NCBI RefSeq assembly: GCF_031755915.1
Contig: NC_083381.1
Location: 3,794,501-3,858,500, forward strand
Source of the DNA: Ziziphus jujuba
Lineage: Eukaryota; Streptophyta; Magnoliopsida; Rosales; Rhamnaceae
Direction: 5' to 3'
DNA: 64,000 nt
Shown: in pieces, positions 23,640-36,500 of the stretch
Numbering within the stretch: position 1 is the first letter of the stretch
Layout of the letters: every line of letters starts with the position of its first letter
The notes under the pieces: generated by a model
Seen by the model: the letters and a program-made list of their open reading frames with translations, nothing else
What the model was told of the DNA's origin: nothing
The model's database searches: none
Translations under genes and position numbers: made by a program

Positions 23640-24887
23640 TTTCCAGCCCCACTTTTTAAGAAAGTTATTGCAGCATGTTATAAGGTATACTTTTAACCCT
23701 ATATAGGGATTGTTTACTATGTAAGAATCAAAAGTTTTGAATTCATGACAAATAAATGACTTTTTATTTTCTTTTATTTTTTTATTTATTTTCTATTTTT
23801 TACACAATCAAAACAAAAATACTCAAAGGACAGAATATGCTAAAATTATGATTAATTGTCCCTGATAATGAATTTTGCATATCAAGATTAAAGCAAATCC
23901 AACATATAAATTATAACAAAAACAATAACAACTACAGCGAATAATTATCTTACTTCTAACAGCTCATGATCTATTTTACCTCTCTAATATTTTAATAATT
24001 AAATTGGAACCTAATTTCTTTTTATTAGCATCAAATGATTTTATAATTCTGATTTTACAGCCTAAACAAATTGGGTATTGATGATCATCTATCGAACAAC
24101 ATGTTATAATTAACAAAAATTTATTACTTGTATCTTAAGTTATTATATGATTTAAGTACTTCAAGTGAAGTTGTGAGCACAATTTCAAACTCTGGCATAA
24201 ATTGGAAAAACATATGATACAAGATATTTTCCATGAGATTTTTGTTCACTGAAAACACCACAATTAGCCAGAACCTATATAGCATGTAGAAAACTATTGC
24301 TCCAAATATAAAAAGAAACAAAGAAAAGACTGAAGAAAAATATACAATGAAGAGAAAAAAATAAAATAAAACTTTCATTACAAGGAACGAGCTTGTTGCC
24401 ATGAAGGAAAATCACCAGAAGATGGAGTTCAATTATGAATGGACTTAAGTGGCTTCAATTGCAGAAAAATGCTTGAGATATCAAAGGAGGGTAGTGCTTT
24501 TTTGCCACATAATTGTACTGAGAAAGAACCAAAGCATGCAGTTTAGCAAAAAACCAAAACAACAAACAAACATATTTCAGTAGAAACAAAGAATGAAAAG
24601 AGGATTTTACTGACTATATTTCTTCCTAATAGCAGGTACGGTTGAGCTATTAACGTTATTGGAGCATAGATGATGGAAATCTTTGACACATACAGTCATA
24701 CAAATCTAGTGGCTGGTACTCTGTGTAATTTTGATCCCCAAAAAAAATAAAAAAATAAAAAAATAAAAAACAAAAAAGAAAAAGGATCATCAAACAAAAA
24801 GGATCATCAATCTCCACTATAAAAGGTTCCAAAAAAAAAAAAAGGATAATCAATCTCAGCTATAAAAGTTTTATTTTTCATAGTAAC
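23640..24887. other. Intergenic AT-rich DNA before the CACTA element
   Basis: No gene recognised. It contains low-complexity A-rich runs at 24738-24780 and 24830-24845, and duplicated words AAAAGGATCATCAA near 24780-24810. The frame at 24124-24402 on the minus strand is a Phe-rich low-complexity translation without support. Confidence 0.5.
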
Positions 24888-24890
24888 AAT
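24888..24890. repeat. Target-site duplication of the CACTA element, left (AAT)
   Basis: AAT precedes CACTAC at 24891 and AAT follows TAGTAGTG at 39760, giving the 3-bp duplication typical of CACTA transposons. Confidence 0.85.
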
Positions 24891-25470
24891 CACTACAAAA
24901 AAAATGGGAATTAGCGACTATGCTGTCAGTGACGAAAAAGTAATGGTCACTGAATGAATAAAACAACGACCGATATTTAGTCGCAGAAACGATAGTAAGA
25001 GAAACGTGTAGAATTTTGGTTGACCTGTTATGGTGACCAAATATTTGGTCACAAATATAAATTTGCGCTGACCAAAAACTATTTGGTAGTTTAAAAGGCA
25101 GGGCGGGAAGCTTTCCCACCTTTTTTTTTGGTGGGAACATGAAGTTTCAACGACCAACCACTGTTGGTCACTAAAAGTATTTATAAAGGACCAATATATT
25201 AATCACTAATAATATAACTTAAAATTTTTTTTTAAGGAAAAATAGCAAATAATGTTAGCATAAGGCATTCCACGACCAAATTATTTTGGGTGGTCAAATG
25301 TTATATTTGTGACGAAAATATTGGTCACTAAATAGAATTTAAAATAATAAAATATAAAAAAAAAAGTTTATAATAGGTTTGGTTTAATGCCGTCAGCGAC
25401 CAACTATGTTTGGTGAGTAAATGCAAGGGCGGGAAACCATCCACATGCTTTTCCATTTTGGCGGGAAGTG
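24891..25470. repeat. Left subterminal repeat region of the CACTA element
   Basis: Short GACCAA and TTGGTC words recur, often as paired inverted copies: TGACCAAATATTTGGTCAC near 25036, CGACCAACCACTGTTGGTC near 25151, and GACCAAATTATTTTGGGTGG near 25274. Such arrays are the binding sites for TNPA-type proteins in characterised CACTA elements. That role is inferred here. Confidence 0.85.
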
Positions 25471-25668
25471 AGAACCTTGACTAAATGTAAGAAAAAGAAA
25501 CATGAAATTGGTAATTTAATGGTTTGAGCTACCATGTCAGTGGCTAGTAAATGGATACAAACGGTGTTAATAATAATATTAATAAAATAATCCACAATGA
25601 AGCTGCATTTTGTAAAGAAATATTTACTTAAAAAAAAAACAGATTTTATTTATTTTTTGTATTTTTGG

Positions 25669-26365
25669 TTACAATCCCGATAGAACCATTTTTGGATGGA
25701 TGATCCCTATAAAACCCTTTAGATGATAAAATTGCACCGGCCCTATTTCCTTTCTAAAACTCTCTCCAAGAGTTATGCTGCCCCCTTTGGATTGCCTCAC
25801 CTCTCTGACCATTCGTTGCTTCTGACTGCTTGGATTGGCATCTCTCTCAAGCTCCATCTCAGGTGTGTTTCCTCTCCCATTTTCTCTCTGTGCTTTTTCT
25901 TTTCTCTGTTTCTTCATTTTTCCCTAAGTTGCTCATTCCATGAAACGTAGGTGAAAGATGGGTTAGTTCTTTGTTACGTATGAAAAAGAGTCAACTGGAT
26001 TTAATGAGCTGATAAAGGAAGGATTGAAGGATTTATTAGGGACTTCCTTTCTAAAACTCTCTCCAAGAGTTGTGCTGCCCCCTTTGGATTGCCTCACCTC
26101 TCTGACCATTCGTTGCTTCTGACTGCTTGGATTGGCATCTCTCTCAAGCTCCATCTTAGGTGTGTTTCCTCTCCCATTTTCTCTCTGTGCTTTTTCTTTT
26201 CTCTGTTTCTTCATTTTTCCCTAAGTTGCTCATTCCATGAAATGTACGTGAAAGATGGGTTAGTTCTTTGTTACGTATGACAAAGAGTCAACTGGATTTA
26301 ATGAGCTGATAAAGGAAGGATTGAAGGATTTATTAGGGACATGAGAGGAAGCAAATCTATTCTTG
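25669..26365 (+). promoter_or_regulatory. Promoter and 5' leader of the TNPA-like gene, tandemly duplicated
   Basis: A TATA-like CTATAAAA at 25707-25714 lies upstream of a pyrimidine-rich leader that occurs twice (see the 298-bp duplication). The leader ends in TTCTTG|GTAAGAGACAT, a splice donor at 26366. An acceptor TTTGCAG ends at 27321, so the ATG at 27369 would follow a 5'-untranslated intron of about 956 bp. The leader is related to the one at 31925-32393 ahead of the second gene. Confidence 0.6.
25746..26341. repeat. 298-bp tandem duplication in the TNPA-like leader
   Basis: TTCCTTTCTAAAACTCTCTC starts at 25746 and again at 26044. Both copies run to GAAGGATTTATTAGGGAC with few differences (TTATGCTGCC against TTGTGCTGCC, CATCTCAGG against CATCTTAGG, AACGTAGG against AATGTACG). 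Confidence 0.95.
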
Positions 26366-27368
26366 GTAAGAGACATCTATAACTTCTTCTTTTTTTCCCT
26401 CTATGTTTGTTATGGTGTTTTATGAGAGATAGGTATATTGAGTGAGAGGAGTCTCTGGCCCTATATGTTATTGGTTTTTGGCAATGTGGTTGATATTTTC
26501 AAACAATAAAGTTCTAGAAATTTTTCCCACATGTTGATACATAATTGCATTTTTATCTTTTTTCCTATGTTCTTAAAATAATGTAATGAGTTTTCATGGA
26601 TTGGAATTTTCTTGAACTACTTTGTTGCTTTTGAAAAAAACACAAGCATCGTAATTTGATTGCTTGAGATTTTTTGTTTTTAAGAGATACTGAATCAAAA
26701 TGTAAAAAAGGAAAAAGAAAAGAAAAAAGAAAGAAAAAAAAAAAGGTAATCGAAAATGGGAAAAAAACTTGAGGTAAAGAAGTAAATATGGTTTTCCAAC
26801 CTATAAACAAATAAGACAGTTTCTAGATTTTTACTATATTTTGGTTTTTTTGGATTAGAACTTTTAAGAACTTCTAAATTGTTGAATGTTGAATAATGGA
26901 CTCTATAACTTGTCTAATAATAAACACCCATAACATAGCAAAATGTAATTGAATATCAATATATAATATTATTGCATATTGGGAATTGAATGGAGAAATC
27001 AAATTAGAATAACTCCTGTTGAATATATATAACTAATTGTCTAAATATTATTTATGATCACCTTGTTTAGGCATGGTGCATAATTTGTGGAGATTGGAAT
27101 ACTGATGGCATCCTCCATCTATATTATGTACATATATAAATATGTGGGTTTGAGAGATAGAATAAGAAGGGACTATAACATTTCCACAAGATCAGTGATG
27201 ATTGCTTCATTTATGCATATATATATATATATATACGTATAACAAAAGGATTGAATGATTAAGATTATTGACAATATCAATCCCTTAAATATAGTATTGA
27301 TATTATTTTTTATGTTTGCAGGATGGTAATATAGGGGAAACAAATATTGCCAAAATATTCCTTTAAAT

Positions 27369-29889
27369 ATGCCACCTAAGAGATCAAGATATGTACCAGG
27401 AAGAGAGACTTTGGTTCGTAGGAGGTCTCCTAGGACTACCCCAGCACAAAGAGAGACTTCGGTCCCTAGGAGGTCTCCTAGGACGACCCCAGCAGAAAGA
27501 GAGACTTTGGTCCCTAGGAGGACACCATCACAAAGAGAGAATTTGGCTCCTAGGAGGTCTCCTAGGACCACAGCATCATCTAGAAGGACTGCATCGCCTA
27601 TGGAGACACCATCCCCTAGAGGTCGACAACCTATGCAAACACCAGATCGTTCCACAACACCAACGCCTAGTGAGACATCAATACCGAGTGGTCCAGAGTA
27701 TGTGGAAACACCAATTCCAAACATTACATCGTCTAGAGGTCATTCTCCTATAGATCCTGTAGATGAGAGTACTGAAGATACACCTGTATCCACTGGTATG
27801 TTGGTAATCTATCATATATGTTATGTAAATTGAGAATCTATATTACATAATATTATTAATTAACATTATTTCACTTTGTAGGTTTAATGAAGAAAAATAC
27901 ACGTGGCATTACGTGAGGATTGGAAATTCTTAAAACAATGGCATCCAATACTAAACTTCGCGTCCAAGTAAGTGATGGGGATATGTATGCATATGGTGAC
28001 CATTGTTCTCCCTTTGCCAATCAGATTGGCATTGCTGTGCGTAACTTTCTTTTACCAAGATTGAAGGGATGGAAATATGCTTCTAATGATGAAAGGAAAA
28101 TTGTCTACAAACATATTGCTGTGAGTAAAACTTAAACTCATATCATTAATATACCATATCAGTATTATAATAACTAACAAGGTTTTATTTCCCTTTTGTG
28201 TATAAGGATCGATTTGACATTGATCTGAATGATCCTCAATGGATAGAGATTGTTGAGAGGCATTGTCCGTGATAGGTACAAAAACAATAGGAGTTATTGC
28301 AACAATCATTTCAAGCTGTGTAAGATGCAAGGCAAAGACCCATTGCAATTTAGACCAAAAAGAATACGATGTCAAGAAGATTGGGAGTGGTTGTGTGCTC
28401 ATTTTGAGAGTCCAGAATTTTTGGTGAGTTAGAACTATTTAAACTGTTTCAAACTTTTTTTAAATTCATGTATATATTTTATCATATTCTAAACCATTTA
28501 TTTTATATATACAGAAACGTTCTAAAGCAGGGCAATGTAATAGGGCTAAAAGGCTATATAATCATCATGCTGGATCAAGATCGTTTATTGCAACAAGGGC
28601 AGCACTGGTTTGACATTCTTCAACAATTACTTTAGTTATATTTGAGAATGGATTATGTTTTCTTTATTATTTTTCCATATTATGGTAAATACTCGGTTCA
28701 TAAAGTGCTTGATAAGTGAAATTTCCAATTGCATTACTATCTTTGATATCTTAGTGTTTACTTAGCAATTTTAAGGATAAATCTCTTGCTCATGCATCTT
28801 ATGTCTATTGAAATTTGGTTGTCATTGGATGCTAATGGATTTTTACTAGTTGTGGTCCTTTGACAGTTTATAATATATGTCATGTATCTATAGCAGAATT
28901 GGGTTTGAGCTTAGAATTCCATGGCTTTAATGACTATTTAGTTTCATTGCCATGATAAAAAGGCAAAAATGTCAACAGTATCAGCTAAAAAGGACATTTA
29001 CTATTACTACCTTTGTTATTCCGACAAACCTTTTATGCTTCAACTTTGTTGATATTGGATTTCTACTACCTTGTAGCTATAGTTCTATGTGATTCTGTTG
29101 ATTTGTTGTTACCTTTGTTTGTGAGCTATTTCTAAGCTATGAATCTTGGTGATTCATTGGGATGTTGAATTGAAGTTGGAGATTATGATTATAATGTTAT
29201 ATAAGTGTCTATATATACATATATATATATATATATATACATACAGAAGGTTTAGTCCAAATGTGAATGTGACTTTCCCTTTGTTTAAGCATGCAAGTAA
29301 AATTATCTTTCTTTTTATTTTGTAGTCATCTTCAAATGAACCAATTAGTGAGATTGAGTTTTTCAAGAGAACACACTGGACACAAAAAAAAGGATGGAAT
29401 AATGTTATAGCTGAATCAAGATATGTAAGTTTTACTTATCACTCCTTAACTGGTTTGACATACTTGTAATATCTTATAATGACATTTTTATACCTTTCAT
29501 GTTGTTAGAATGAGATGGTTCGGCTACAAGAAGCACAAATGCAGCAGACACAAGATGATGCTTCTCCTTATGATACTGGTGCACCGGTTTTTTTGACAGA
29601 AGCTGACATTCGTGCACAAGTCCTAGGTAGAAATGCTGGATTCATTTCTGGTGTTGGACCAGCTCCAAGAAAGAGCTATAGCAGGCTGCTTAACCAACCT
29701 ACCCCTCAGTTGGCTACAGAGTTTGAAGATTACAAGGTTGAGGTAAAAAGACTTGCACAAGTTGTGGATCAACATGCAGAAATCATTGCCAGACTTTCTG
29801 CATTCTTGGATGGGAGTCAGCATCCTTCACGTCCCAGCCAGTCGCCGCCACCGTCGCCACCGCCACCACCTACTGCAACAATGACTTGA
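27369..29889 (+). pseudogene. TNPA-like CACTA protein (Transposase_24 / Ptta-En-Spm type), six exons, one stop and a frameshift
   Basis: Proteins of this type bind subterminal repeats of CACTA elements. Exons inferred from GT-AG sites: 27369-27795, 27882-28120, 28207-28423, 28515-28607, 29326-29424 and 29519-29889. Exon 1 encodes a basic Arg/Ser/Pro/Thr-rich region with about four units like RRSPRTTPAQRET. Exon 2 begins GLMKKNTRGIT and hits TGA at 27914, then continues GLEILKTMASNTKL and SPFANQIGIAVRNFL. Exon 3 has CQEDWEWLCAHFESPEFL but needs a one-base shift near 28250. Exon 4 has KRSKAGQCNRAKRLYNHHAG. Exon 6 carries GRNAGFISGVGP, a coiled-coil-like EVKRLAQVVDQHAEIIARL and a Pro-rich tail. 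Family order and content match; the stop looks like CGA to TGA. Confidence 0.85.
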
Positions 29890-31924
29890 TGTTATGGTTT
29901 CTGCTTGTGATATGCATAGCATTAAAATTCACCTATACATAGTTTTTTGATAGTGTACATAGTTAGAATGCAAAATATTTGCATTCACAGGTGAATGTTT
30001 GGCACTATGCATGGTTATAGACATTTGCAATCACAAGTCCTTTTGCAAAGCATGTACAGGCACAAGTGCTCAGCTTACAGTCCTTTTGATACACTACTTT
30101 CTGTTTGTAGTGTAAGTATATAAATGTATGCAATGACAATTATGTGTAGGCAAGGACACTACTTTATAATCCTATAATTATGACATGGATTTTGACTGAA
30201 TTCGATACTATGCCCTCTCCATGGTAGAATGACATTTAACTGCAATGTTTTAAAGGTTTAGGAGGTTAAACGAACTTGAGGACAAAAATGCAAACTTAAA
30301 TAATTAAATTAAGGATAAAAAATGCAAAATGAAAAATAGTTTGTGGGATTCCATCTCTCCCTTACATGATTTTAATTTTGTTTTTCTGTTATTTTTTTTT
30401 TTTTTACATTTTATTGTTCTCAATAACAAGAATAAACATAATGAGACAAAAAAAAAAAAAGCTTGTTTATATTAATGTTGTTTAAACTCGAGAGGAGGCA
30501 AGCTGCATTTTCTTTATTTTGCACTAGTTCGAATTTTTTTTTTTTTCACTAACTTTAATGTTATATTTATTTTTGAAGTAACTTATTTTTAATTTTTAAT
30601 GTTTTTTAACTGTTCACATGCAAAATTATATGTATACACATATATATATGTATATATATTTTGTGCCTCAATGAATGCTTAACTTTTGACTATAAATTTA
30701 TAATAAACGTGTTGTAAATTAATAATTGGTTCTATGCCAGGAAAAACACTTTTAATGTAATTGATTATTATTTGTCAAATCTTTTTGTTTTACTTAATAT
30801 TCTTATCATTTTTTTGTTTTCGCAAATTAGTGCCACGATTATTACCGACATAACGTAATAATTATTTATGATTATATATTTTTTATTTTAATAATTAATT
30901 ATAAAATTTACAAATTCTTACTCCCTTAATGATTAATTGTGAAATTTATATTTATAAGTTGTTGGAAGATATTTTGATATATTGTACAAATAGTTTGATG
31001 GAAAACGTCTAACATTCATGGTCTTAGTGTATTTTTCTAACATCAAATTATAACAAACCTTATTACAAATCTTAAGGGCTTAGATGTATTATAGCATAGT
31101 TTTTATAAGTAACTATATGTATATAGGGGAATGTACTGTGTACAAATTAGGGGTTTGACACATATTAGCGATCCTTAACTGTTATTAGCTAATGGTAAAT
31201 AATCGCTTATTTTTATTAAAATAGATAATAAAAATCTTTTTCAAAATTATAATATATTTAAAATATATCAATTTTCAACTATTGAATGATCCTGCAATTG
31301 CTAGTGCGATTTGTCAAACATATTTGTCAAATATTTTTGATAGAACACGACCCCATACATATATATAGTCCGCAATTTATTTGAGATACTATATGTCGCC
31401 GTATAATTATATATAAAATATGTGTTTAATTATTATGATTTTGATCCTTCTTTGTTTTCTCAATGAACATTTGTTATGTTATTATAGTTTTTATCATACA
31501 AAGAAAGATGTTATTTACATACTAATCTACAAAGATACTTGTACATTTATATATATATATATATATATTATCATTAGTGTTTAAATTCAAACTCATGATC
31601 ATGATATAAAATAATTGCAAATGCACATAAACATTTCTGATACTTAACCACATTATAAATATGTTTCCTAATAATTTACACTTGATTAATTAAGATGGAC
31701 AAAATACATTTTTCACTTTCCATACATATAGCTTTCATTGTTATTTAATATATATATATATGGACATTGTTTTATAGAAAATGTATATTACAATATTTGT
31801 CATATGAATATTAAATTTTTATATGGTTAATTCTTAGGTTCATATGATTTGGACAGAAGAAAAAAAGAGAAAAAGAAAGAAAAGAAAGCAAAATAGAGAA
31901 AGTAAACGGAAATTTATATTGGAA
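29890..31924. other. Spacer between the two CACTA genes
   Basis: No gene recognised. It is AT-rich, with T runs near 30390 and 30535 and TA runs near 30640-30660 and 31548-31568. It probably contains the 3' end of the TNPA-like transcript and spacer DNA; no clear polyadenylation signal can be singled out. Confidence 0.5.
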
Positions 31925-32393
31925 AGTGAAACCCAAATATGAATTTCTACTTTGGTGGGAAGTTTTGCCGCCTTTTTCCATATTTCCCATTTATTTCATT
32001 TTGCTAAAATCCCAATCTGTCCCTTATGTTTACGTTTTAGCAAAAGCAAATCCCCATTTGAAACATTTTGTACGATAGGAGTCCACCCCTCTGTGTGTCC
32101 ATTTCGACCGGTAACACTCTCAACCTCTCTCTCAGTTTTGTTTTCTTCGTTTCAAAATACAGCTCATTACCTCTGCTACCACCTATCAAATTTCGTCCAA
32201 TTCTAGAATTTTGGCTGATTGAAGAAGTCATTCTTCATATGTATTTTTGCTCAGCCTGTAAGGTATACGTGAATGATTGGGTTTTATACATATCAAACAA
32301 AAGCAACTAGATTGAGGAGCTGGTTGGATTTTCAGTTGGATGTGATGAGCCGAGAGGGAAAAGGTTCTTCATGACCTAAGGAAGGCATTCTTG
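31925..32393 (+). promoter_or_regulatory. Putative leader and first non-coding exon of the TNP2-like gene
   Basis: This stretch shares ordered words with 26240-26370 ahead of the TNPA-like gene: TACGTGAA..GAT.GGGTT, CAAAAGCAACTAGATTGAGG against CAAAGAGTCAACTGGATTTAA, GAGCTG, GAGAGG, and an identical TTCTTGGTAAGAGACAT. The donor GTAAG at 32394 pairs with an acceptor TTCTAG ending at 33537, seven bases before the ATG at 33544. The relation between the leaders is seen directly; promoter activity is inferred. Confidence 0.55.
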
Positions 32394-33537
32394 GTAAGAG
32401 ACATTTTCTTTCTGAGTTTGTGGTGTCTTTATGTAAATGACAGAGTTCTAGTACTGTAAATATTGAAAAATATATCAGATTTTTGTTTTTGAGTTCATAC
32501 CAAACTACATGATGAGTCAATAGGAAAACAAATATATGTAACCTGCATTCTTTGTTGGAACAACTTACAGCTTATTGCAGCATATATAGGATTAGGTGAA
32601 TACTTTTAGTTCCTATGACTTATACAAATTACATTTCCATATCCTACTTGGTTTTCATAATTTCTAAGCGTAATTATATGTCATTTCCTGGAATTATGGT
32701 TTGGTTGTTTGTGGATGAGGTGGTTTTTTCCATTTGACTTACCCTCCAATAAGATTGAAAAAACTAATTCATTATTTTGGCAAAAACAATAAAAGTAGTG
32801 CATCTACACGAATTTGAGCCCAAAAATCATGTGGCAGAGCAATTGAAATAACCAAATGTAGGGATACTTGCCAAACTCCAAATCAGCTTGTAAACCAAGT
32901 CATCATAGAAACATAATAACATTGTCCACATTCTATTTAAAATATTATGTTACAAGATAACTCTATATCACACAGTTTAGCCATAACTTAATGCCTAGTA
33001 AGCTGGAAATTTCTATTCTTATTTTTTTCAATAAAGTATATCTACATACATATAATTTTTATGTGATACATAAATATATATTAGCAGCTCCTGACATTGT
33101 GCGTTCACTACCTTGCTGTCACCTTTAAAAAGGATCATGCTATAAGAAAACACACTGGACACAAGGTCATTGAAGTTTTATCTTTATTATGATAAAGTGA
33201 AGTTGATTATCAATGTTAATTCTAGATGGCTATGAATATACTCCAAAAACAAATATTAGTGGAATGAATAATGCTTAGTATACCTATCATTGTTCTTTTT
33301 GTTGTTTTTTTTTTTTAAATAGACCATTTCATGTCTTTGAGTATATGAATATTGCAATATCTGTTCTCCTTTTGCTAGTTAACTAGTTTATTATTCTTTT
33401 AATTTCCTATCCTTTAATGCTATCTTGCTGTGTATTGAGACACTTAAACCCATTTTAGCTTCAATATTGTACAAGTTAAGTTATTTTAAGTGCTTGATAT
33501 ATTATATCCTTATAACTATACTACTGGTTTCTTCTAG
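32394..33537 (+). other. Putative 5'-untranslated intron of the TNP2-like gene
   Basis: It lies between the GTAAGAG donor and the TTCTAG acceptor. The content is AT-rich and non-coding. The matching intron of the TNPA-like gene would be 26366-27321. Confidence 0.5.
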
Positions 33538-33543
33538 GAAGTT

Positions 33544-36500
33544 ATGGAAAAAAAATGGATATGGTGTCATGATAAGCTGTCAGATGAATATACAAATGGT
33601 GTTAAATCATTTATTGAATTGGCTAAACATCATTTAGATGAAGATAATAGGACTAGATGTCCTTGTCGATATTGTCGGAATGTGTATTTCCAAGATATAA
33701 GTGTAGTTGAACGACATTTATGGGTGAAAGGATTTTCACCAGATTATCACAATTGGATTTATCATGGAGAGGCATTGAATTTTCAAGGTATTGAAATGGG
33801 TTTTGAGGAAGATGATGAAGTTGTTGAACATGATAGGGAAGAAGATGATAATGATGATATCAGGATAGCATTGCAAGATGCTGCAGGTGACATGGATATT
33901 GATGTAGATGCATATGAAGGTCACATTGGAGATCAAGATCATAGAAATAAAGAATTTTCAGGATTATTTGCTGAAGTTGAAAGCGAGTTATATCCAGGGT
34001 GTACAAAGTTCTCTGCGTTGACTTTTTTGGTCAGGTTAATGCATATAAAAGCTTTAAACCATTGGAGTAACAAGTCATTTAGTATGTTGCTTGAACTTCT
34101 CAAGGAAGCACTTCCAGAGGGTACTAAATTGCCAAAGTCTTACTACAAGGCAAAATGTACACTTCATGCACTTGGATTAGGATATGAAACAATTCATGCT
34201 TGTAAATGGGATTGTGCATTGTTTTGGAAATAATCAGCTGAATTGGATAAATGTCCAATATGTGCTGAACCGAGATACAAATTTCAAGGTACTAAGGGGA
34301 AAAGGATCCCTCAAAAGGTGCTTCGATATTTTCCTATCACTCCAAGATTGCAAAGATTATTTACATCTCGCCATACTGCTATTGATATGAGATGGCACAA
34401 AGAGAAGCGTCCTAACACAAATGGAGTATTGAGGCATCCAGCAGATGGAGAAGCATGGAAGCACTTTGATGAACAATATCCGATATTTGCTATGGATCCT
34501 CGTAATGTCCGGGTAGGTGCTGCCATTGATGGATTTAATCATTTTAGTAACATGAGTACTTCGTATAGCATGTGGCCAGTGATGTTAGTGCCTTATAACC
34601 TGCCACCTTGGAAGTGCATGAAAGAGACTTTTTCGATGATGTCACTATTAATACCAGGCCCAACGGCACCTGGAAAAGACATTGATGTGTACTTACGGCC
34701 TATGATTGATGAATTGAAAGATCTATGGACAAATGGTGTCACCACTTGTGACATCTCTAAAAAGGAGAGGTTTACAATGCATGCAGCAGTGTTGTGGACA
34801 ATACATGACTTTCCAGCATATGGAACACTTTCTAGATGGAGTACCAAAGGATACAAAGCATGTCCGACTTGTAATGAAGATACTTCTTCCCAAGCTTTAA
34901 GAAGTAAGATTTGTTACATGGGACATCGTCGATATTTATCCATAAATCATGCATGGAGAAATAATCGACAATATGATGGAAAGCCTGAACGAAGGTTAGC
35001 TCCAAGGCAGTTTTCAGGAGCTGAAATATTACAACAGTTAGATAGGACAATTGAGAGTAGACCGGGGAAACATCCTAACAATGTGGATAAAAAGAGAAAA
35101 CGTGCTGCCTGTGAATTAAATTGGACAAGGAAAAGCATATTTTTTGAACTAGAATATTGGTCTAAATTAAAATTTCAGCACAATTTGGATGTGATGCATA
35201 TTGAGAAAAACATTTGTGATAATATAGTTGGAACAATGTTGGACATCAAAGGTAAGTCGAAGGATATTGACAAGGCACGTATGGATTTAAAGGATCTGAA
35301 TATTCGAAAAGAATTGCATTTACAAGAAACTGGCGGTAAAGTTTTGAAACCTTTGGCATGTTTTTCATTAACAAGGGATGAAAAACATGAGTTTTGTAAG
35401 TTTTTGAAGTCTGTCAAATTTCCAGATGGCTATGCTGCTAATATTTCAAAGAATGTGAACATTAAGGATGGTAAGATATCAGGTTTGAAAACTCATGATA
35501 GTCATGTTCTTTTGCAACAACTTTTTCCCGTGGGTATAAGACCTTACATTAAGAAAGAGGTTTGTGGAACAATTATTGAAATGTGCATGTTCTTCCAAAA
35601 ACTTTGTGCACGAACTCTATTTGTTTCAGACTTGGATATGTTACAAGAGAGGATAATACTAACATTGTGTAAATTGGAAAGAATATTCCCTCCAGCCTTT
35701 TTTGATATCATGGTTCATTTAGCAGTTCACCTACCATATGAGGCAAAAATGGCAGGACCAGTACATACTCGTTGGATGTATCCTTTTGAAAGGTAAAGCC
35801 TTTGGTTATTAAAGTTGATCAATCAATTTACATTCTTTTAATTTTTTTATTTTTTTACTTTTTTTTTATTTTTATGATATTTTTCATTCATTATTAGAGC
35901 TTTGGGAACATTGAAAAAATATGTGAGAAATAAAGCTCATCCAGAAGGTTCAATAGCAGAGGGTTATGTTGTCAATGAGGCATTAACTTATTGTTCAATG
36001 TACCTTCATGGTATTGAAACTCGATTCAATCGGCCAGAACGTAATAAAGATGGTGAGAATCAGATTGCTTCGACTTTGTCAGTATTCACTCAACCTGTGA
36101 ACTTGTTGGGGAAACCTCAATTTGTTGAACTGAAAGATGATGATTATAAAAAAGCTCATTGGTACATCCTTTACAATTACTGTGAGTTGCAGCCATATTT
36201 TGAGTAAGAACCAAAACTTATATATTATTAGTTGAAGTTCAAAATAAGTAAATTATAAATCCATACTTCTAATTAAATTACATTTTTGCAGTGAGCACAC
36301 CAAACTATTGCAAAACAGGGGTGTCACAAGTATTCTACAGGTACAAGAAAAGGAATTTCCACAATGGTTTGAACAAAGGATATGTATTTTTTAGTTATAA
36401 AAGGTAAAATTCCAGCTTGATATGTAAGTATTGTTAATTAATTAAAATTACATTTTCACAGATAAAATATTTCAGTAGATGTAAATATCCAATGGTAACT

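Noticed and set aside
27173..27833. Antisense frame at 27173-27724 and alternative plus frame at 27391-27753
   Set aside because: Both are shadows of the repeated exon 1 of the TNPA-like gene; the 27369 frame matches the splice pattern and downstream exons.
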